From the NCBI RefSeq assembly GCF_030269365.1, contig NZ_BSTF01000001.1, forward strand, positions 620,001 to 684,000: DNA of 64,000 bases, written 5' to 3'. The position numbers and the translations under genes were made by a program. This document shows, piece after piece, positions 50,144 through 58,599 of the stretch (the first letter of the stretch is position 1; the number at the start of each line of letters is the position of its first letter). The notes under the pieces were generated by a model, which did not search any database, was not told the origin of the DNA, and saw only the letters and a program-made list of their open reading frames with translations. The DNA is from Lentzea sp. NBRC 102530 (lineage in GTDB: Bacteria; Actinomycetota; Actinomycetes; Mycobacteriales; Pseudonocardiaceae).

Positions 50144-51921
50144 GCGCTTTCGGCGGCCGCGCCACGTCCGGCCGCGCGGCCGGAGAACAGGCAGCCGCCG
50201 AGGAACGTGCCTTCCAGCGCGCGGTAGCCGTGCACGCCACCGCCACCGAACCCGGCCACCTCGCCGGCCGCGTACAGGCCGCGGATCGGCTGGCCGTTCG
50301 AGCCGAGCACGCGGCCGGTGAGGTCGGTCTGCAGGCCGCCCAGCGTCTTGCGGGTCAGGATGTTCATCCTGATCGCGATCAACGGGCCGGAGCCCGCGTC
50401 GAGGATCTTGTGCAGCGACGCGGTACGGGCGAGGCTGTCGCCGCTGTAGGCCAGCGAGTTGCGGATGCCCATGACCTGGACGTCCTTGGTGAACGGGTTG
50501 TCGACCTGCTGGTCGCGGACGGTGATCTGGCGGCGCAGGTCGTCGAGGTTGATCAGGTTCTGCCCGGTGAGAGCGTTCATCCCGGCGACGAGGTCCGGCA
50601 GGTTGTTCTTGATGACGAAGTCGACGCCCTTGTCCATGAACGCCTTCACCGGCGGCGGCGTGCTGTTCAGCAGCCGCATCGCGAGGTAGGCGATGAGGTT
50701 CTTGGCGGTGATCTCCGGGTTCTGCTCGGAGCCGGAGAGCACGAACTCCTTGTCGATGATCTTCTTGTTGAGCACGAACCACGAGTAGTCGTAGCCGGAC
50801 TTGCCGATCAGCTCCAGCGTGCCGAGCGTGTCCAGCGACGGGATGCCCGGGTTGGGGAAGCGCTTGCCGCGGGCGTCGAGCCACAGCGACGACGGCGCCG
50901 CCAGCACGCGGATGCCGTGGTCGGGCCAGATCGGCGTGTGGTTGATCATGCCCTCGGTGTAGTGCCACATGCGATCGCGGTTCACGAGCCGGCCTCCGGC
51001 CAGCTCTGTGATCGCCAACATCCGGCCGTCGACGTGCGCGGGGACGCCGGTGACCAGGCGCTGTGGCGCGGGGCCGAGACGCGCGGGCCAGTTGCGGCGC
51101 ACCAGGTCGTGGTTCGCGCCGATGCCGCCGGAGGTGACGACGACCATGGGCGCGTACAGCTCGAAGTCGCCGACCTTCTTGCGGGAGCTGGGGGTGCCGC
51201 GGGCCGCGCTGCTGGCCTCCAGCAGGCTGCCGCGCACGCCGGTCACGGCGCCGTTCGACGTGATCAGGCCGTCGACCTGGTGCCGGAACTTGAAGGTGAC
51301 CTTGCCGTCGCGGACGGCGTCGCGCACCTTCTTCTCGAACGGTTCCATCACGCCGGGGCCGGTGCCGAGCGTCATGTGGAAGCGCGGCACGGAGTTGCCG
51401 GGGCCGTCGGCGAGCTGCCCGCCGCGTTCGGCCCAGCCGACGATCGGGACCCAGCGCACGCCCAGGCCGTAGAGCCAGTCGCGCTTCTCGCCGGCCGCGA
51501 AGTTCAGGTAAGCCTCCGCCCACTTCGCGGCCCAGTGGTCCTCGCCGAGGGGATCGTTCACACCGCGGTCGAACCCTGCGGTGTTGAACCAGTCGGCGCG
51601 CGCCAGTTCCAGTGAGTCCTTGATGCCCGCGGTGCGTTGTTCCTGCGAGTTCACGAAGAAGAGGCCGCCGAGCGACCAGAACGCCTGCCCGCCGAGGCTC
51701 GCCTCGGGTTCCTGGTCGAGCAGCAGGACCTTGCGGCCCGCGGCGGCCAGTTCGGAGGTCGCGACGAGACCGGCGAGACCGTGGCCGATGACGATCACGT
51801 CCGCGTCCACTCTCGGCGCCGCCCCGGCGACTGCCTGCCCCAGCGTCCCGCTCGCGGCGATGGCGCCGATCGCGCCGCTCGCGGCGAGGAGGTTGCGGCG
51901 GCTGATGTTCCGGTCTGACAT
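50140..51921 (-). CDS. Tat-exported FAD-binding dehydrogenase, 3-ketosteroid-dehydrogenase-like
   Basis: A 593-residue flavoprotein. Twin-arginine signal (ISRRNLLAASGAIGAIA, cleavage near AGA). FAD motif VIVIGHGLAGLVATSELAA at about residues 42-60 and a C-terminal GLYAAGEVAGFGGGGVHGYRALEGTFLGGCL that closes over the flavin, as in fumarate reductase/ketosteroid dehydrogenase (FAD_binding_2) proteins. Many relatives are annotated simply as FAD-binding dehydrogenase. It probably acts in the periplasm-like space on a steroid or related substrate (inference). It is divergent from a PucR regulator. Confidence 0.85.
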   Translation of the reverse strand: MSDRNISRRNLLAASGAIGAIAASGTLGQAVAGAAPRVDADVIVIGHGLAGLVATSELAAAGRKVLLLDQEPEASLGGQAFWSLGGLFFVNSQEQRTAGIKDSLELARADWFNTAGFDRGVNDPLGEDHWAAKWAEAYLNFAAGEKRDWLYGLGVRWVPIVGWAERGGQLADGPGNSVPRFHMTLGTGPGVMEPFEKKVRDAVRDGKVTFKFRHQVDGLITSNGAVTGVRGSLLEASSAARGTPSSRKKVGDFELYAPMVVVTSGGIGANHDLVRRNWPARLGPAPQRLVTGVPAHVDGRMLAITELAGGRLVNRDRMWHYTEGMINHTPIWPDHGIRVLAAPSSLWLDARGKRFPNPGIPSLDTLGTLELIGKSGYDYSWFVLNKKIIDKEFVLSGSEQNPEITAKNLIAYLAMRLLNSTPPPVKAFMDKGVDFVIKNNLPDLVAGMNALTGQNLINLDDLRRQITVRDQQVDNPFTKDVQVMGIRNSLAYSGDSLARTASLHKILDAGSGPLIAIRMNILTRKTLGGLQTDLTGRVLGSNGQPIRGLYAAGEVAGFGGGGVHGYRALEGTFLGGCLFSGRAAGRGAAAESA

Positions 51922-52036
51922 CCCAGGGCCTTCCTCGTTGAAGGGTGGTGCCAACGCGAATTACTCTCGCGTAAAGCAACTAACCAGTAACCGGAGAGCG
52001 GGGGATAGGGTCCCGCCACCAAACGGCGACGGCTGT

Positions 52037-52055
52037 GTTGTGGCCGTCACACAAC
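52037..52055. promoter_or_regulatory. inverted repeat between flavoprotein and PucR genes
   Basis: GTTGTG (52037-52042) and CACAAC (52050-52055) are separated by 7 bp, in the 150-bp intergenic region of the divergent pair. A likely PucR binding site; autoregulation is inference. Confidence 0.4.
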
Positions 52056-52074
52056 GTGGGGTTTGCGAGGCGCT

Positions 52075-53214
52075 GTGCCGGGTATGTCCGCGATGGTCCG
52101 CCAGGTCCTCGAAGCCGTCGCCGCCGACGACAAGGTGGTCGAACGGGTCGTCGACGCGGCGCGCGGCAACTCTCCGGAGGTCGCCCGGCTGCCCACCGAG
52201 GAGAACCGGCGGCACATCGCCTTCCTGCTCACCGAGGGGATCGCCCACCTCGAACGCGGCGGCACGCCGGACGACGGCGACTTCTCCGCCGCGCTGGCAC
52301 TGGGGGCCGATCGCGCCGCTCAGGGCGTGTCGATGGCGGGGTTGCTGCGCGGGGTGCACGCCGGGCGCACGGAGTTGATCAGGGCGGCCGTCGAACTCGC
52401 GCGGTCGCTCGGGGTCGACGACGGCACGATCCTGGACTTCATGATCAACCTGGATCACTACGTCGGCGCGGTGGAACGGCACATCATCAGCGGCTACCAC
52501 ACGGCCGAGCTGCAACTCTCGCGCACGGCCCGCGATCTGAACGCCCAGGTGCTGCGGCGGTTGCTGGTGTCCGGCGAGTTCCCGGACGCCTCCGAACTCG
52601 CGCGGGCCGGGCTGCGGCCGGACGGGCGTTATCACTGCGTGGTGTCCGGGGTGACCGATCCCAGCCACGCGCGGACGCTGGAACAACGGCTGCACGTGTC
52701 CGGCGGCGTGTACGGGCTGGTCGAGGGGCGGCTGGCCGGGCTCACGCACGTGCTGCCGTCGTGGTCGGACGATCTTCTCGTGGTGTCGCCCGCGACCGCG
52801 CTGAAGTCGTTGCGCGGCACGTACTCGTTGTGCACGCAGGCGTTGGCCGCCGCCGGTGGGGCGCTGGGCGTGCAGCTGCTGACCGACCTCGCCGGTGAGA
52901 CCGCTCTCGCGGCGTTCCCGGGACTCGCGGAGACGCTGGCCGAGTCGTTGCTGGGGCAGCTGGAACCGAAGAGCACGTTCCACCACGAGATGGTGGTGAC
53001 CGCGTTGTGCTACCTCGACAACGGCGGGCGGCTCAGCGCGACGGCCTCGGCGTTGCACATCCACGCGAACACCGTGCGGTACCGGCTCGACCGGCTGGTG
53101 GAGCTGACCGGTGCCGACCTGGGCGAGAACCCGGATGTCGGACGTTCACACGTGCTGGCAACGCTGCACACCTGGTGGGCGCTGCGGTCGTGGCTCGACC
53201 GCAGCGCCCGGTGA
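52075..53214 (+). CDS. PucR family transcriptional regulator
   Basis: A 379-residue regulator. The N-terminal helical/GGDEF-like sensor region is family-typical. The C-terminal PucR HTH (residues 310-365) reads LCYLDNGGRLSATASALHIHANTVRYRLDRLVELTG. GTG 52075 has GAGG 4 nt upstream; ATG 52084 is an alternative. It is divergent from the FAD dehydrogenase, which it probably regulates. Its 3' end (codons for WALRSWLDRSAR) doubles as a hairpin terminator. Confidence 0.87.
   Translation: MPGMSAMVRQVLEAVAADDKVVERVVDAARGNSPEVARLPTEENRRHIAFLLTEGIAHLERGGTPDDGDFSAALALGADRAAQGVSMAGLLRGVHAGRTELIRAAVELARSLGVDDGTILDFMINLDHYVGAVERHIISGYHTAELQLSRTARDLNAQVLRRLLVSGEFPDASELARAGLRPDGRYHCVVSGVTDPSHARTLEQRLHVSGGVYGLVEGRLAGLTHVLPSWSDDLLVVSPATALKSLRGTYSLCTQALAAAGGALGVQLLTDLAGETALAAFPGLAETLAESLLGQLEPKSTFHHEMVVTALCYLDNGGRLSATASALHIHANTVRYRLDRLVELTGADLGENPDVGRSHVLATLHTWWALRSWLDRSAR
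53177..53209. terminator. terminator hairpin encoded in the 3' end of the PucR gene
   Basis: Perfect 14-bp arms (53177-53190 and 53196-53209) with a 5-nt loop TGGCT, ending 5 bp before the stop end at 53214. It lies between the convergent PucR and RNase genes. Confidence 0.65.
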
Positions 53215-53221
53215 CACTCTT

Positions 53222-53626
53222 CTAGAGGCGGTAGAAGTTCGCGTAGTGGTCCGGCGAGAAGTACACCGTGCCGGCCGTGCGGTCGACGATGATCCGGTAC
53301 GCGTCCCGGGACGCGCCGCAGGCCCGCGGGTAGACGTCGAACTCCAGGTAGTTGTGCCCGGCCGGGAGCTGGCCCTCGCGGTTCTGGTGCACGCCACCGG
53401 CGTAGTTGCACTGGCCGTTCGGCCAGCCGCTCACCCAGCCGCGGGTGCTCGGGTAACCGCGCTGGCTCCACTTGGTGTTGACGTCGCGGGCGGCGGCGCA
53501 CCGCGACTGCGTGCACGAGGGGTAGACGGCGGCGTCGGCGGCGGGCGCGACGACCGTGGTCACGCCGAGCACGGACGCGACGACGGCGAGCGCCGCGAAG
53601 AAGCGACGTGGTTGCAGGGATTGCAC
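53222..53626 (-). CDS. secreted guanyl-specific ribonuclease, RNase Sa/barnase-like
   Basis: A 134-residue exported RNase. Signal peptide at residues 1-32 (FFAALAVVASVLGVTTVVAP, cleavage near ADA). The mature domain follows RNase Sa: HQNREGQLPAGHNYLEFDV contains the base-binding and catalytic Glu, YRIIVDR the catalytic Arg, and SPDHYANFYRL the catalytic His. It would cleave RNA at G by 2',3'-cyclic phosphate formation. GTG 53626 is chosen because GGAGGT lies 5 nt upstream. No barstar-like inhibitor gene is adjacent. Confidence 0.87.
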   Translation of the reverse strand: MQSLQPRRFFAALAVVASVLGVTTVVAPAADAAVYPSCTQSRCAAARDVNTKWSQRGYPSTRGWVSGWPNGQCNYAGGVHQNREGQLPAGHNYLEFDVYPRACGASRDAYRIIVDRTAGTVYFSPDHYANFYRL

Positions 53627-53849
53627 TTCAGACCTCCATCGGCAGGGAACGAGGTACGTCTGCGATCTTTTCCGTTGATCACCACGAGCTGATGAACGGC
53701 AGGGAACCATCCGCGCAACTGTGGCCGCCTCACGCTCGCACACTCCGTGACGTCCCGCGCGGCTCGAAGCCGTGACGACTCTGAACGCCCGAGTTGATCA
53801 ACTCCGAACAGCCGATTGCGGACGCTGCCTCCGCCGATAGATTTGTCCA

Positions 53850-54671
53850 ATGGCAGCACGGAAGCACTTGGTGGTGCTGTTGACCTTGTTCGTGGCCGCG
53901 TGCACGGCCCCGCAGGACGGCAGGCCCCTCCCCGCCCCGCGCGTCTCCTCCTCGGCGGACCAGGAGCCGTCCACAAAGGTGCGGGCCGTTGTGGACGGCC
54001 GCACCGTCGAACTGGCCGACGGCACCCGTGCCCGCGTCTCCCGGCTCGCCGAACCGACCCCGTGCGCGGCGGCCGCGGCCACCGACTTCGCCACGAAGAC
54101 GTTGCTGGACAAGGAAGTCCGGGTGAGCAGCATCACCCCGGGCGAGATCTCGCTGGCGCTGGCCGACGGCACCGACTACGCCCTGCTGGCCGTGCAGTAC
54201 GGCTTCCTGCGCACCTCCGGTGTGGACGGAGGCCCGCTGGTCGAGGCGGAAACCAAGGCCTCTCAGGCGAAACTCGGTCTGTGGGCCCAGGGAGACTGCC
54301 CGTCCTCGGCCGCCCCGCCCTCGTCGACGGCCGTCGCCCCGCCGCCCGCCTCGCCGTGCGTCGTGGTCTACCGGATCACCAGCCACTGGGCCGGCGCCTT
54401 CCAGGCCGAGGTGACCATCCGCAACGTCAGCGGCGCGCTGGTCGAGGGCTGGGCGGTGCGGTGGCGGTTCGAGGGAGGCGAGACCGTGTCGCAGCTGTGG
54501 AACGGCACGGTGTCCCAGTCCGGCGCCGAGGTGAGCGTTGCCAACGCGGCGTACAACGCGTTGATCGTCAAGGACGGCTCGGTGACCTTCGGGTTCAACG
54601 GTGCCGCGACCGGCCCGACGTCGCAGCCCACCGCGTTCAGCCTGAACGGTGCCGCCTGCACGGCCGGCTAG
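53850..54671 (+). CDS. lipoprotein with SNase-like domain fused to CBM2
   Basis: A 273-residue lipid-anchored protein. Lipobox VAAC ends near residue 18. Residues 40-150 resemble a staphylococcal-nuclease/thermonuclease domain (VRAVVDGRTVELADGTRARVSRL; LLAVQYGFLRTSG; EAETKASQAKLGLWA). The active-site loop is altered: no clear D-G-D-T or Arg/Glu catalytic set, so nuclease activity is doubtful. After a Pro/Ser linker, residues 165-273 form a family 2 carbohydrate-binding module (SHWAGAFQAEVTIRN ... LWNGTVSQSGAEV) with flanking cysteines. A leaderless start is likely: TTGCGG (53816-53821), 16 bp, TAGATT (53838-53843), then ATG 53850. Confidence 0.78.
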   Translation: MAARKHLVVLLTLFVAACTAPQDGRPLPAPRVSSSADQEPSTKVRAVVDGRTVELADGTRARVSRLAEPTPCAAAAATDFATKTLLDKEVRVSSITPGEISLALADGTDYALLAVQYGFLRTSGVDGGPLVEAETKASQAKLGLWAQGDCPSSAAPPSSTAVAPPPASPCVVVYRITSHWAGAFQAEVTIRNVSGALVEGWAVRWRFEGGETVSQLWNGTVSQSGAEVSVANAAYNALIVKDGSVTFGFNGAATGPTSQPTAFSLNGAACTAG

Positions 54672-54691
54672 CGCTGACGCCGGTCAGTGCT
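54670..54691. terminator. compact bidirectional terminator over two stop codons
   Basis: AGCGCTGAC (54670-54678) pairs with GTCAGTGCT (54683-54691), one G-U wobble, 4-nt loop GCCG. It overlaps the stop codons of the convergent CBM2 lipoprotein and hydrolase genes. Confidence 0.5.
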
Positions 54692-55496
54692 GCTGCCACC
54701 AGGTCGTGACGATCCTGGCGTACTCGTCGGCGTTCTCCTCCCAGACGAAGTGCCCGGCGTCGATGACGTCGAGCTTGCTGTCGGGCAGCGCGCCGTGCAG
54801 GAACTCGGCGTTGGCGACCGGGACGACGGCGTCGCGCCTGCCGTTGATCAGCTGGACGGGCGTGGTGATCGTGGGCAGCAGCGCCCGCAGTTCCCGCAGT
54901 TCGGTGGGGTAGGCACGCACGTACGCCATCTGCTCGACGAACCGCTGGCCCTGATAGGCGGCGAGGTAGTCCTGGCGCACCACGTCGGGCAGTTCATAGC
55001 CCTCGATGGCGTCCATGGCGACGTTCACCACGTCCTTCGGGCCCAGTGCCCGGTACGGCGCGAGGTCCTCGTCGTGGACCCACTCGTGCAGCGGGGAGCC
55101 GAGATCCGTCGGTGACGTCGCGCCACCGCTGCCGATCACGATGCTGCGGAACCGTTCCGGTGCCTTCGCGGCGGCGAACAGGGATGCGCTGGTGCCGATG
55201 TCGGGGCCCACGAGGTGCGGCCGCTCCAGCTCGAAGGCGTCGGCGATCTGCACGATGAACTCGCCCATCCGGCTGGGGGACAACAGGTCCTCGCGCAGTT
55301 CGGAGTGCCCGAAGCCGGGCAGGTCGACCGCGATCAGACCGGCGTGCCCGGCGAGCTTCCGCCAGGTCGCGTCGTAGGCGTAGATGGTCTCGGGCCACGG
55401 GCTGAGCAGCAGGGCGGCCGGTGCGGTGTGAGCGCTCACGGCGTAGCGGACGGACAGGCCGTCGATGGTGCGGAACCTCGGGTTGATGTCGCTCAT
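54684..55496 (-). CDS. alpha/beta hydrolase with Asp nucleophile (epoxide hydrolase/dehalogenase type)
   Basis: A 270-residue cytoplasmic hydrolase. The nucleophile elbow reads LVGPDIGTSASL, with Asp in place of Ser, as in epoxide hydrolases and haloalkane dehalogenases. The acid is likely Asp in INGRRDAVVP and the base His in DAGHFVWEENADEY. ATG 55496 starts just after an operator-like 17-mer (55503-55519) that is repeated before the TetR gene at 56150. It is probably repressed by that TetR protein and induced by a reactive electrophile (inference). Confidence 0.83.
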   Translation of the reverse strand: MSDINPRFRTIDGLSVRYAVSAHTAPAALLLSPWPETIYAYDATWRKLAGHAGLIAVDLPGFGHSELREDLLSPSRMGEFIVQIADAFELERPHLVGPDIGTSASLFAAAKAPERFRSIVIGSGGATSPTDLGSPLHEWVHDEDLAPYRALGPKDVVNVAMDAIEGYELPDVVRQDYLAAYQGQRFVEQMAYVRAYPTELRELRALLPTITTPVQLINGRRDAVVPVANAEFLHGALPDSKLDVIDAGHFVWEENADEYARIVTTWWQQH

Positions 55497-55502
55497 GAGT
55501 TC

Positions 55503-55519
55503 AATATGACCGGTCGTCT
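55503..55519. promoter_or_regulatory. TetR operator copy 1
   Basis: AATATGACCGGTCGTCT, 7 bp upstream of the hydrolase start. It centres on the palindrome ACCGGT and differs from copy 2 (56157-56173) at one base. The two copies flank the TetR gene and its hydrolase neighbour. Confidence 0.55.
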
Positions 55520-55577
55520 TAGATTGCGTCAAGGTGATACGGGCGATGGGTCGTGTTCGTGCGCCGGGTGGGTGGGC

Positions 55578-56150
55578 TCAGCGCAGGACGGTCTCGAACG
55601 CGATCGTGAAGAACGCGGCGAACGACGCCCCGTCCTTGGCGGCGCGTTCACCGACGATGGCGCCTTCCCAGGCGTTCAGCAGGAACCTGGCCAGCGTGTC
55701 CGCGTCCTGGGTGCTCGCCAGCGACCTGTCCTGCTGGGCCTCGCGGAGGGTCGCCGCGATCGCCTCGGCCCAGTGGCCGAAGGCGGCCTGGACGCCGGCG
55801 CGGATGGCGGGGATGTGGTCGGCGGCCTCGGTGCTGAAGTTGCCGAAGACGCAGCCGCGTTCGTAGCCGACGTCGGCGATGTCCTGCGCCAGCGCCTCGA
55901 AGTGGTGGCGCAGCCGGGTGAGCGGCGCGGTCTTCGGGGTGCGCAGCACGTCGAGGTGCCGGGTCTCGCCGTAGCGGTCCATGATCACGAGAGCGAGTGC
56001 TTCCTTGCTCTCGAAGTGGTTGTAGAACGAGCCCTTGGGCACGCCGGCGCTGTCGGTGATCAGCTTGACCCCGCACGCGTTGTAGCCGTGCCGGTGGAAC
56101 TGCTCGAACGCGGCGTCGACGATCTGCTCTCGCACACTTGCCCTGGGCAC
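55578..56150 (-). CDS. TetR family transcriptional regulator
   Basis: A 190-residue repressor. HTH at residues 5-50 (VREQIVDAAFEQFHRHGYNACGVKLITDSAGVPKGSFYNHF), AcrR/NemR-like with C-terminal TetR_C domain (FGNFSTEAADHIPAIRAGVQ). It contains one Cys in GCVFGNF, as in electrophile-sensing relatives. GTG 56150 has GGAGGT directly before it; GTG 56135 with CAGGG at 5 nt is an alternative. The operator copy at 56157-56173 lies in its own promoter and in the region shared with the divergent pca operon. Confidence 0.85.
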   Translation of the reverse strand: MPRASVREQIVDAAFEQFHRHGYNACGVKLITDSAGVPKGSFYNHFESKEALALVIMDRYGETRHLDVLRTPKTAPLTRLRHHFEALAQDIADVGYERGCVFGNFSTEAADHIPAIRAGVQAAFGHWAEAIAATLREAQQDRSLASTQDADTLARFLLNAWEGAIVGERAAKDGASFAAFFTIAFETVLR

Positions 56151-56156
56151 ACCTCC

Positions 56157-56173
56157 AATATGAGCGGTCGTCT
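56157..56173. promoter_or_regulatory. TetR operator copy 2
   Basis: AATATGAGCGGTCGTCT, 6 bp upstream of the TetR start, 16 of 17 bases identical to copy 1. It implies autoregulation and may also affect the protocatechuate operon that starts 90 bp away in the other direction. Confidence 0.55.
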
Positions 56174-56259
56174 CCGTACCGTCAAGTGAACGCCGACCTT
56201 TCCGGTGGATGGAAAGCGGCATCGACTCGGACCGGGTGGTTTGCCTAGCGTTCGATCAC

Positions 56260-56997
56260 GTGACAGCCAGCCAGCACGAGATCAGCGACGAGATCGCGAA
56301 GATCCAGGCAGACTCACCGGAGGGTGCGCCGCTGCTGGACTTCGCGCCGTACCGCAGCACGCTCCTGCGCCACCCCACCAAGGAGCCGCGGCACGTCGAC
56401 CCCGAGGGCGCCGAGCTGCTCGCGCCGGTGTTCGGTCACTCCGACGTGGCCGCCGTCGAGGCTGATCTGACCGTGCAGCGCGGCGGCGAGCCGATCGGCG
56501 AGCGGATGCGGGTGCACGGCCGCGTGCTCGACGGCGACGGCCGTCCGGTGCGCCGCCAGCTCGTGGAGATCTGGCAGGCCAACGCGGCGGGCCGCTACTC
56601 GCACCAGGGCGACCAGCACCCCGCGCCGCTCGACCCGAACTTCACCGGCGTCGGCCGCTGCCTGACCGACGACGACGGCTGGTACTCGTTCACGACGATC
56701 AAGCCGGGCCCCTACCCGTGGCGCAACCACCACAACGCCTGGCGCCCTGCGCACGTTCACTTCTCCTTGTTCGGCACGGACTTCACCCAACGGCTGATCA
56801 CGCAGATGTACTTCCCCGGCGACCAGCTGCTGGCCCTGGACCCGATCGCCCAGTCCATCACCGACCCCGCCGCGCTGGCGCGGCTGATCGCGTCCTACGA
56901 CCACGCGCGGTCCGAGCACGAGTGGTTGCTCGGCTACCGCTGGGACATCGTGCTGACCGGCAGCCACGCGACCTACCTGGAGCCGTCCGATGACTGA
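56260..56997 (+). CDS. pcaH: protocatechuate 3,4-dioxygenase beta subunit
   Basis: A 245-residue Fe(III) intradiol dioxygenase subunit that opens protocatechuate to 3-carboxy-cis,cis-muconate together with PcaG. VDPEGAELLAPVFG, LVEIWQANAAGRYSHQGDQH (Tyr ligand), GPYPWRNHHNAWRPAHVHFSLFG (Tyr, His-x-His ligands). GTG 56260 gives the usual start; TAGCGT (56246-56251) only 8 bp before it suggests a leaderless mRNA. ATG 56209 is in frame but has no ribosome site. First gene of the protocatechuate operon. Confidence 0.92.
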   Translation: MTASQHEISDEIAKIQADSPEGAPLLDFAPYRSTLLRHPTKEPRHVDPEGAELLAPVFGHSDVAAVEADLTVQRGGEPIGERMRVHGRVLDGDGRPVRRQLVEIWQANAAGRYSHQGDQHPAPLDPNFTGVGRCLTDDDGWYSFTTIKPGPYPWRNHHNAWRPAHVHFSLFGTDFTQRLITQMYFPGDQLLALDPIAQSITDPAALARLIASYDHARSEHEWLLGYRWDIVLTGSHATYLEPSDD

Positions 56998-57484
56998 CTC
57001 GACTCCCGGCCAGACCGTGGGCCCGTTCTTCCACCACGCCCTGGCGTTCCCCGGCGACTCGGAACTGGTGCCGTTCGGCTCGGCCGGGTCCGTGGTGCTG
57101 CACGGGTACGTCTTCGACGGCGCCGGTGCGGTCGTGCCGGACGCGATGATCGAGATCCGGCAGTCCGACGCGGCCGGGGTCGTGCCGCGCGTCGGCGGGT
57201 CGTTGCGCCGCCGGGGTGCCGCGTTCACCGGGTGGGGCCGGTCCTGCACCGACGGCGCCGGTCACTACTGGTTCAGCACCGTGGAGCCCGGGCTGCCGTT
57301 CTTCGCGGTGACGCTGTTCGCCCGCGGCCTGCTCGACCGGTTGTTCACGCGCATCTACCTGCCCGGTGCCGAGACCGCGGTCGACGGGCTGGTGGCGGAG
57401 CGGGAGCCGGACGGGCGGCTGCGGTTCGACGTCCACCTGCAGGGGCCGTCCGAGACGACGTTCTTCAAGTTCCCCCGGACGTGA
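56990..57484 (+). CDS. pcaG: protocatechuate 3,4-dioxygenase alpha subunit
   Basis: A 164-residue partner of PcaH. It begins with TPGQTVGPFFHHALAFPG, the family N terminus, and ends FDVHLQGPSETTFFKF. It shares the intradiol beta-sandwich but lacks the iron ligands, as expected for alpha. It overlaps pcaH by 8 bp and pcaB by 4 bp (GTGA). Confidence 0.92.
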   Translation: MTDSTPGQTVGPFFHHALAFPGDSELVPFGSAGSVVLHGYVFDGAGAVVPDAMIEIRQSDAAGVVPRVGGSLRRRGAAFTGWGRSCTDGAGHYWFSTVEPGLPFFAVTLFARGLLDRLFTRIYLPGAETAVDGLVAEREPDGRLRFDVHLQGPSETTFFKFPRT

Positions 57485-58599
57485 CCATGCTTCCTGGATC
57501 TCATCGTGCCTCCGGCCTCTTCGACGACGACGCCCTCGTGCGGGCGATGCTCGACGTGGAGGTCGCCTGGGCGCGTGTGCTCGGCTCCTCGTTGTCCCTG
57601 GGTGACTGGGTTCCGTCGCTGGATCCGGTGGAGGTCGAGGCGGCCGGCAACCCGGTGCTGCCGTTGGTGTCGGCGTTGCGCGCGAAGGTGTCCGATCCCG
57701 TCCACACCGGACTCACCAGCCAGGACGTCCTCGACTCCGCCTTCATGTTGTTGGCGCGCAACGCTGTGGCGCGCGTGTCGGCCGATCTGACGCGGGTGGG
57801 GACGGCTCTGGCCGCGCTGGCGGCGGAGCACCGGTCGAGCGTCATGGCGGGGCGGACGTTGACGCAGTTCGCCGTGCCGATCACCTTCGGCCTCAAGGCC
57901 GCGCGCTGGCTGGTCGCCGTGCTGGACTCCTCGGAGGAGTTGGCGACCGTGGCGCGCGGCCTGCCCGTGCAGTGCGGTGGCGCTGCCGGAACGTTGTCGC
58001 GCGTCGCGGATCCCGGTGCCGCGGCAGCGTTTGCGGCGCACCTGGGGCTGGCGTGGCCCGGAATGCCCTGGCACACCTACCGGGCGCCGGTCACGCGCCT
58101 CGGTGACGCGCTGGTGCGGGTCTGCGACGGGCTCGGGGTGCTGGCGGCGGACGTGCTGACGCTGGGGCGGCCGGAGATCGGGGAGGTGCGCGAGGGGTTC
58201 GTGGCCGGGCGTGGCGGGTCGTCGACCATGCCGCAGAAGCGCAACCCCGTGCTGTCGGTGCTGGTGAACAGCGCGGCCCTGCAGGCTCCCGGGCTCGGGG
58301 CGCAGCTGCACCTGTGCGCGGCGCGGGCGGTGGACGAGCGGCCGGACGGCGCGTGGCACGCGGAGTGGCCCGCGCTGCGGGCGTTGCTGGAGTTGGCGGT
58401 GGTGGCGTCGTCACAGGCCGCCGAACTGGTGGAAGGGCTGGAAGTGCACGCGGACGTGATGGCGCGCCGGGCTTCTGAGGCCGCCGGGGAGTTGCTGGCG
58501 GAACGGGGCGGCGGCACGGATCCGGCGGCTTACCTGGGCAGCGCGGAGGCGTTCGTGGACGACGTGGTGAAGAGGTGGCACGCGTGGAACTCAGCCTGA
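57481..58599 (+). CDS. pcaB: 3-carboxy-cis,cis-muconate cycloisomerase
   Basis: A 372-residue member of the fumarase/argininosuccinate lyase superfamily that lactonises carboxymuconate to 4-carboxymuconolactone. Signatures: HTGLTSQDVLDSAFML and the superfamily loop GGSSTMPQKRNPVLS (about residue 250). It is somewhat shorter than many PcaB (about 450), lacking the extra C-terminal part. GTG 57481 overlaps the pcaG stop; ATG 57487 is an alternative. Confidence 0.92.
   Translation: MTMLPGSHRASGLFDDDALVRAMLDVEVAWARVLGSSLSLGDWVPSLDPVEVEAAGNPVLPLVSALRAKVSDPVHTGLTSQDVLDSAFMLLARNAVARVSADLTRVGTALAALAAEHRSSVMAGRTLTQFAVPITFGLKAARWLVAVLDSSEELATVARGLPVQCGGAAGTLSRVADPGAAAAFAAHLGLAWPGMPWHTYRAPVTRLGDALVRVCDGLGVLAADVLTLGRPEIGEVREGFVAGRGGSSTMPQKRNPVLSVLVNSAALQAPGLGAQLHLCAARAVDERPDGAWHAEWPALRALLELAVVASSQAAELVEGLEVHADVMARRASEAAGELLAERGGGTDPAAYLGSAEAFVDDVVKRWHAWNSA

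Noticed and set aside
48385..51615. Open frame of 1076 codons across kup, the kinase and the FAD dehydrogenase
   Set aside because: It crosses three genes with clear motifs in other frames, and its composition (Ala/Arg/Gly runs) is that of a wrong frame.
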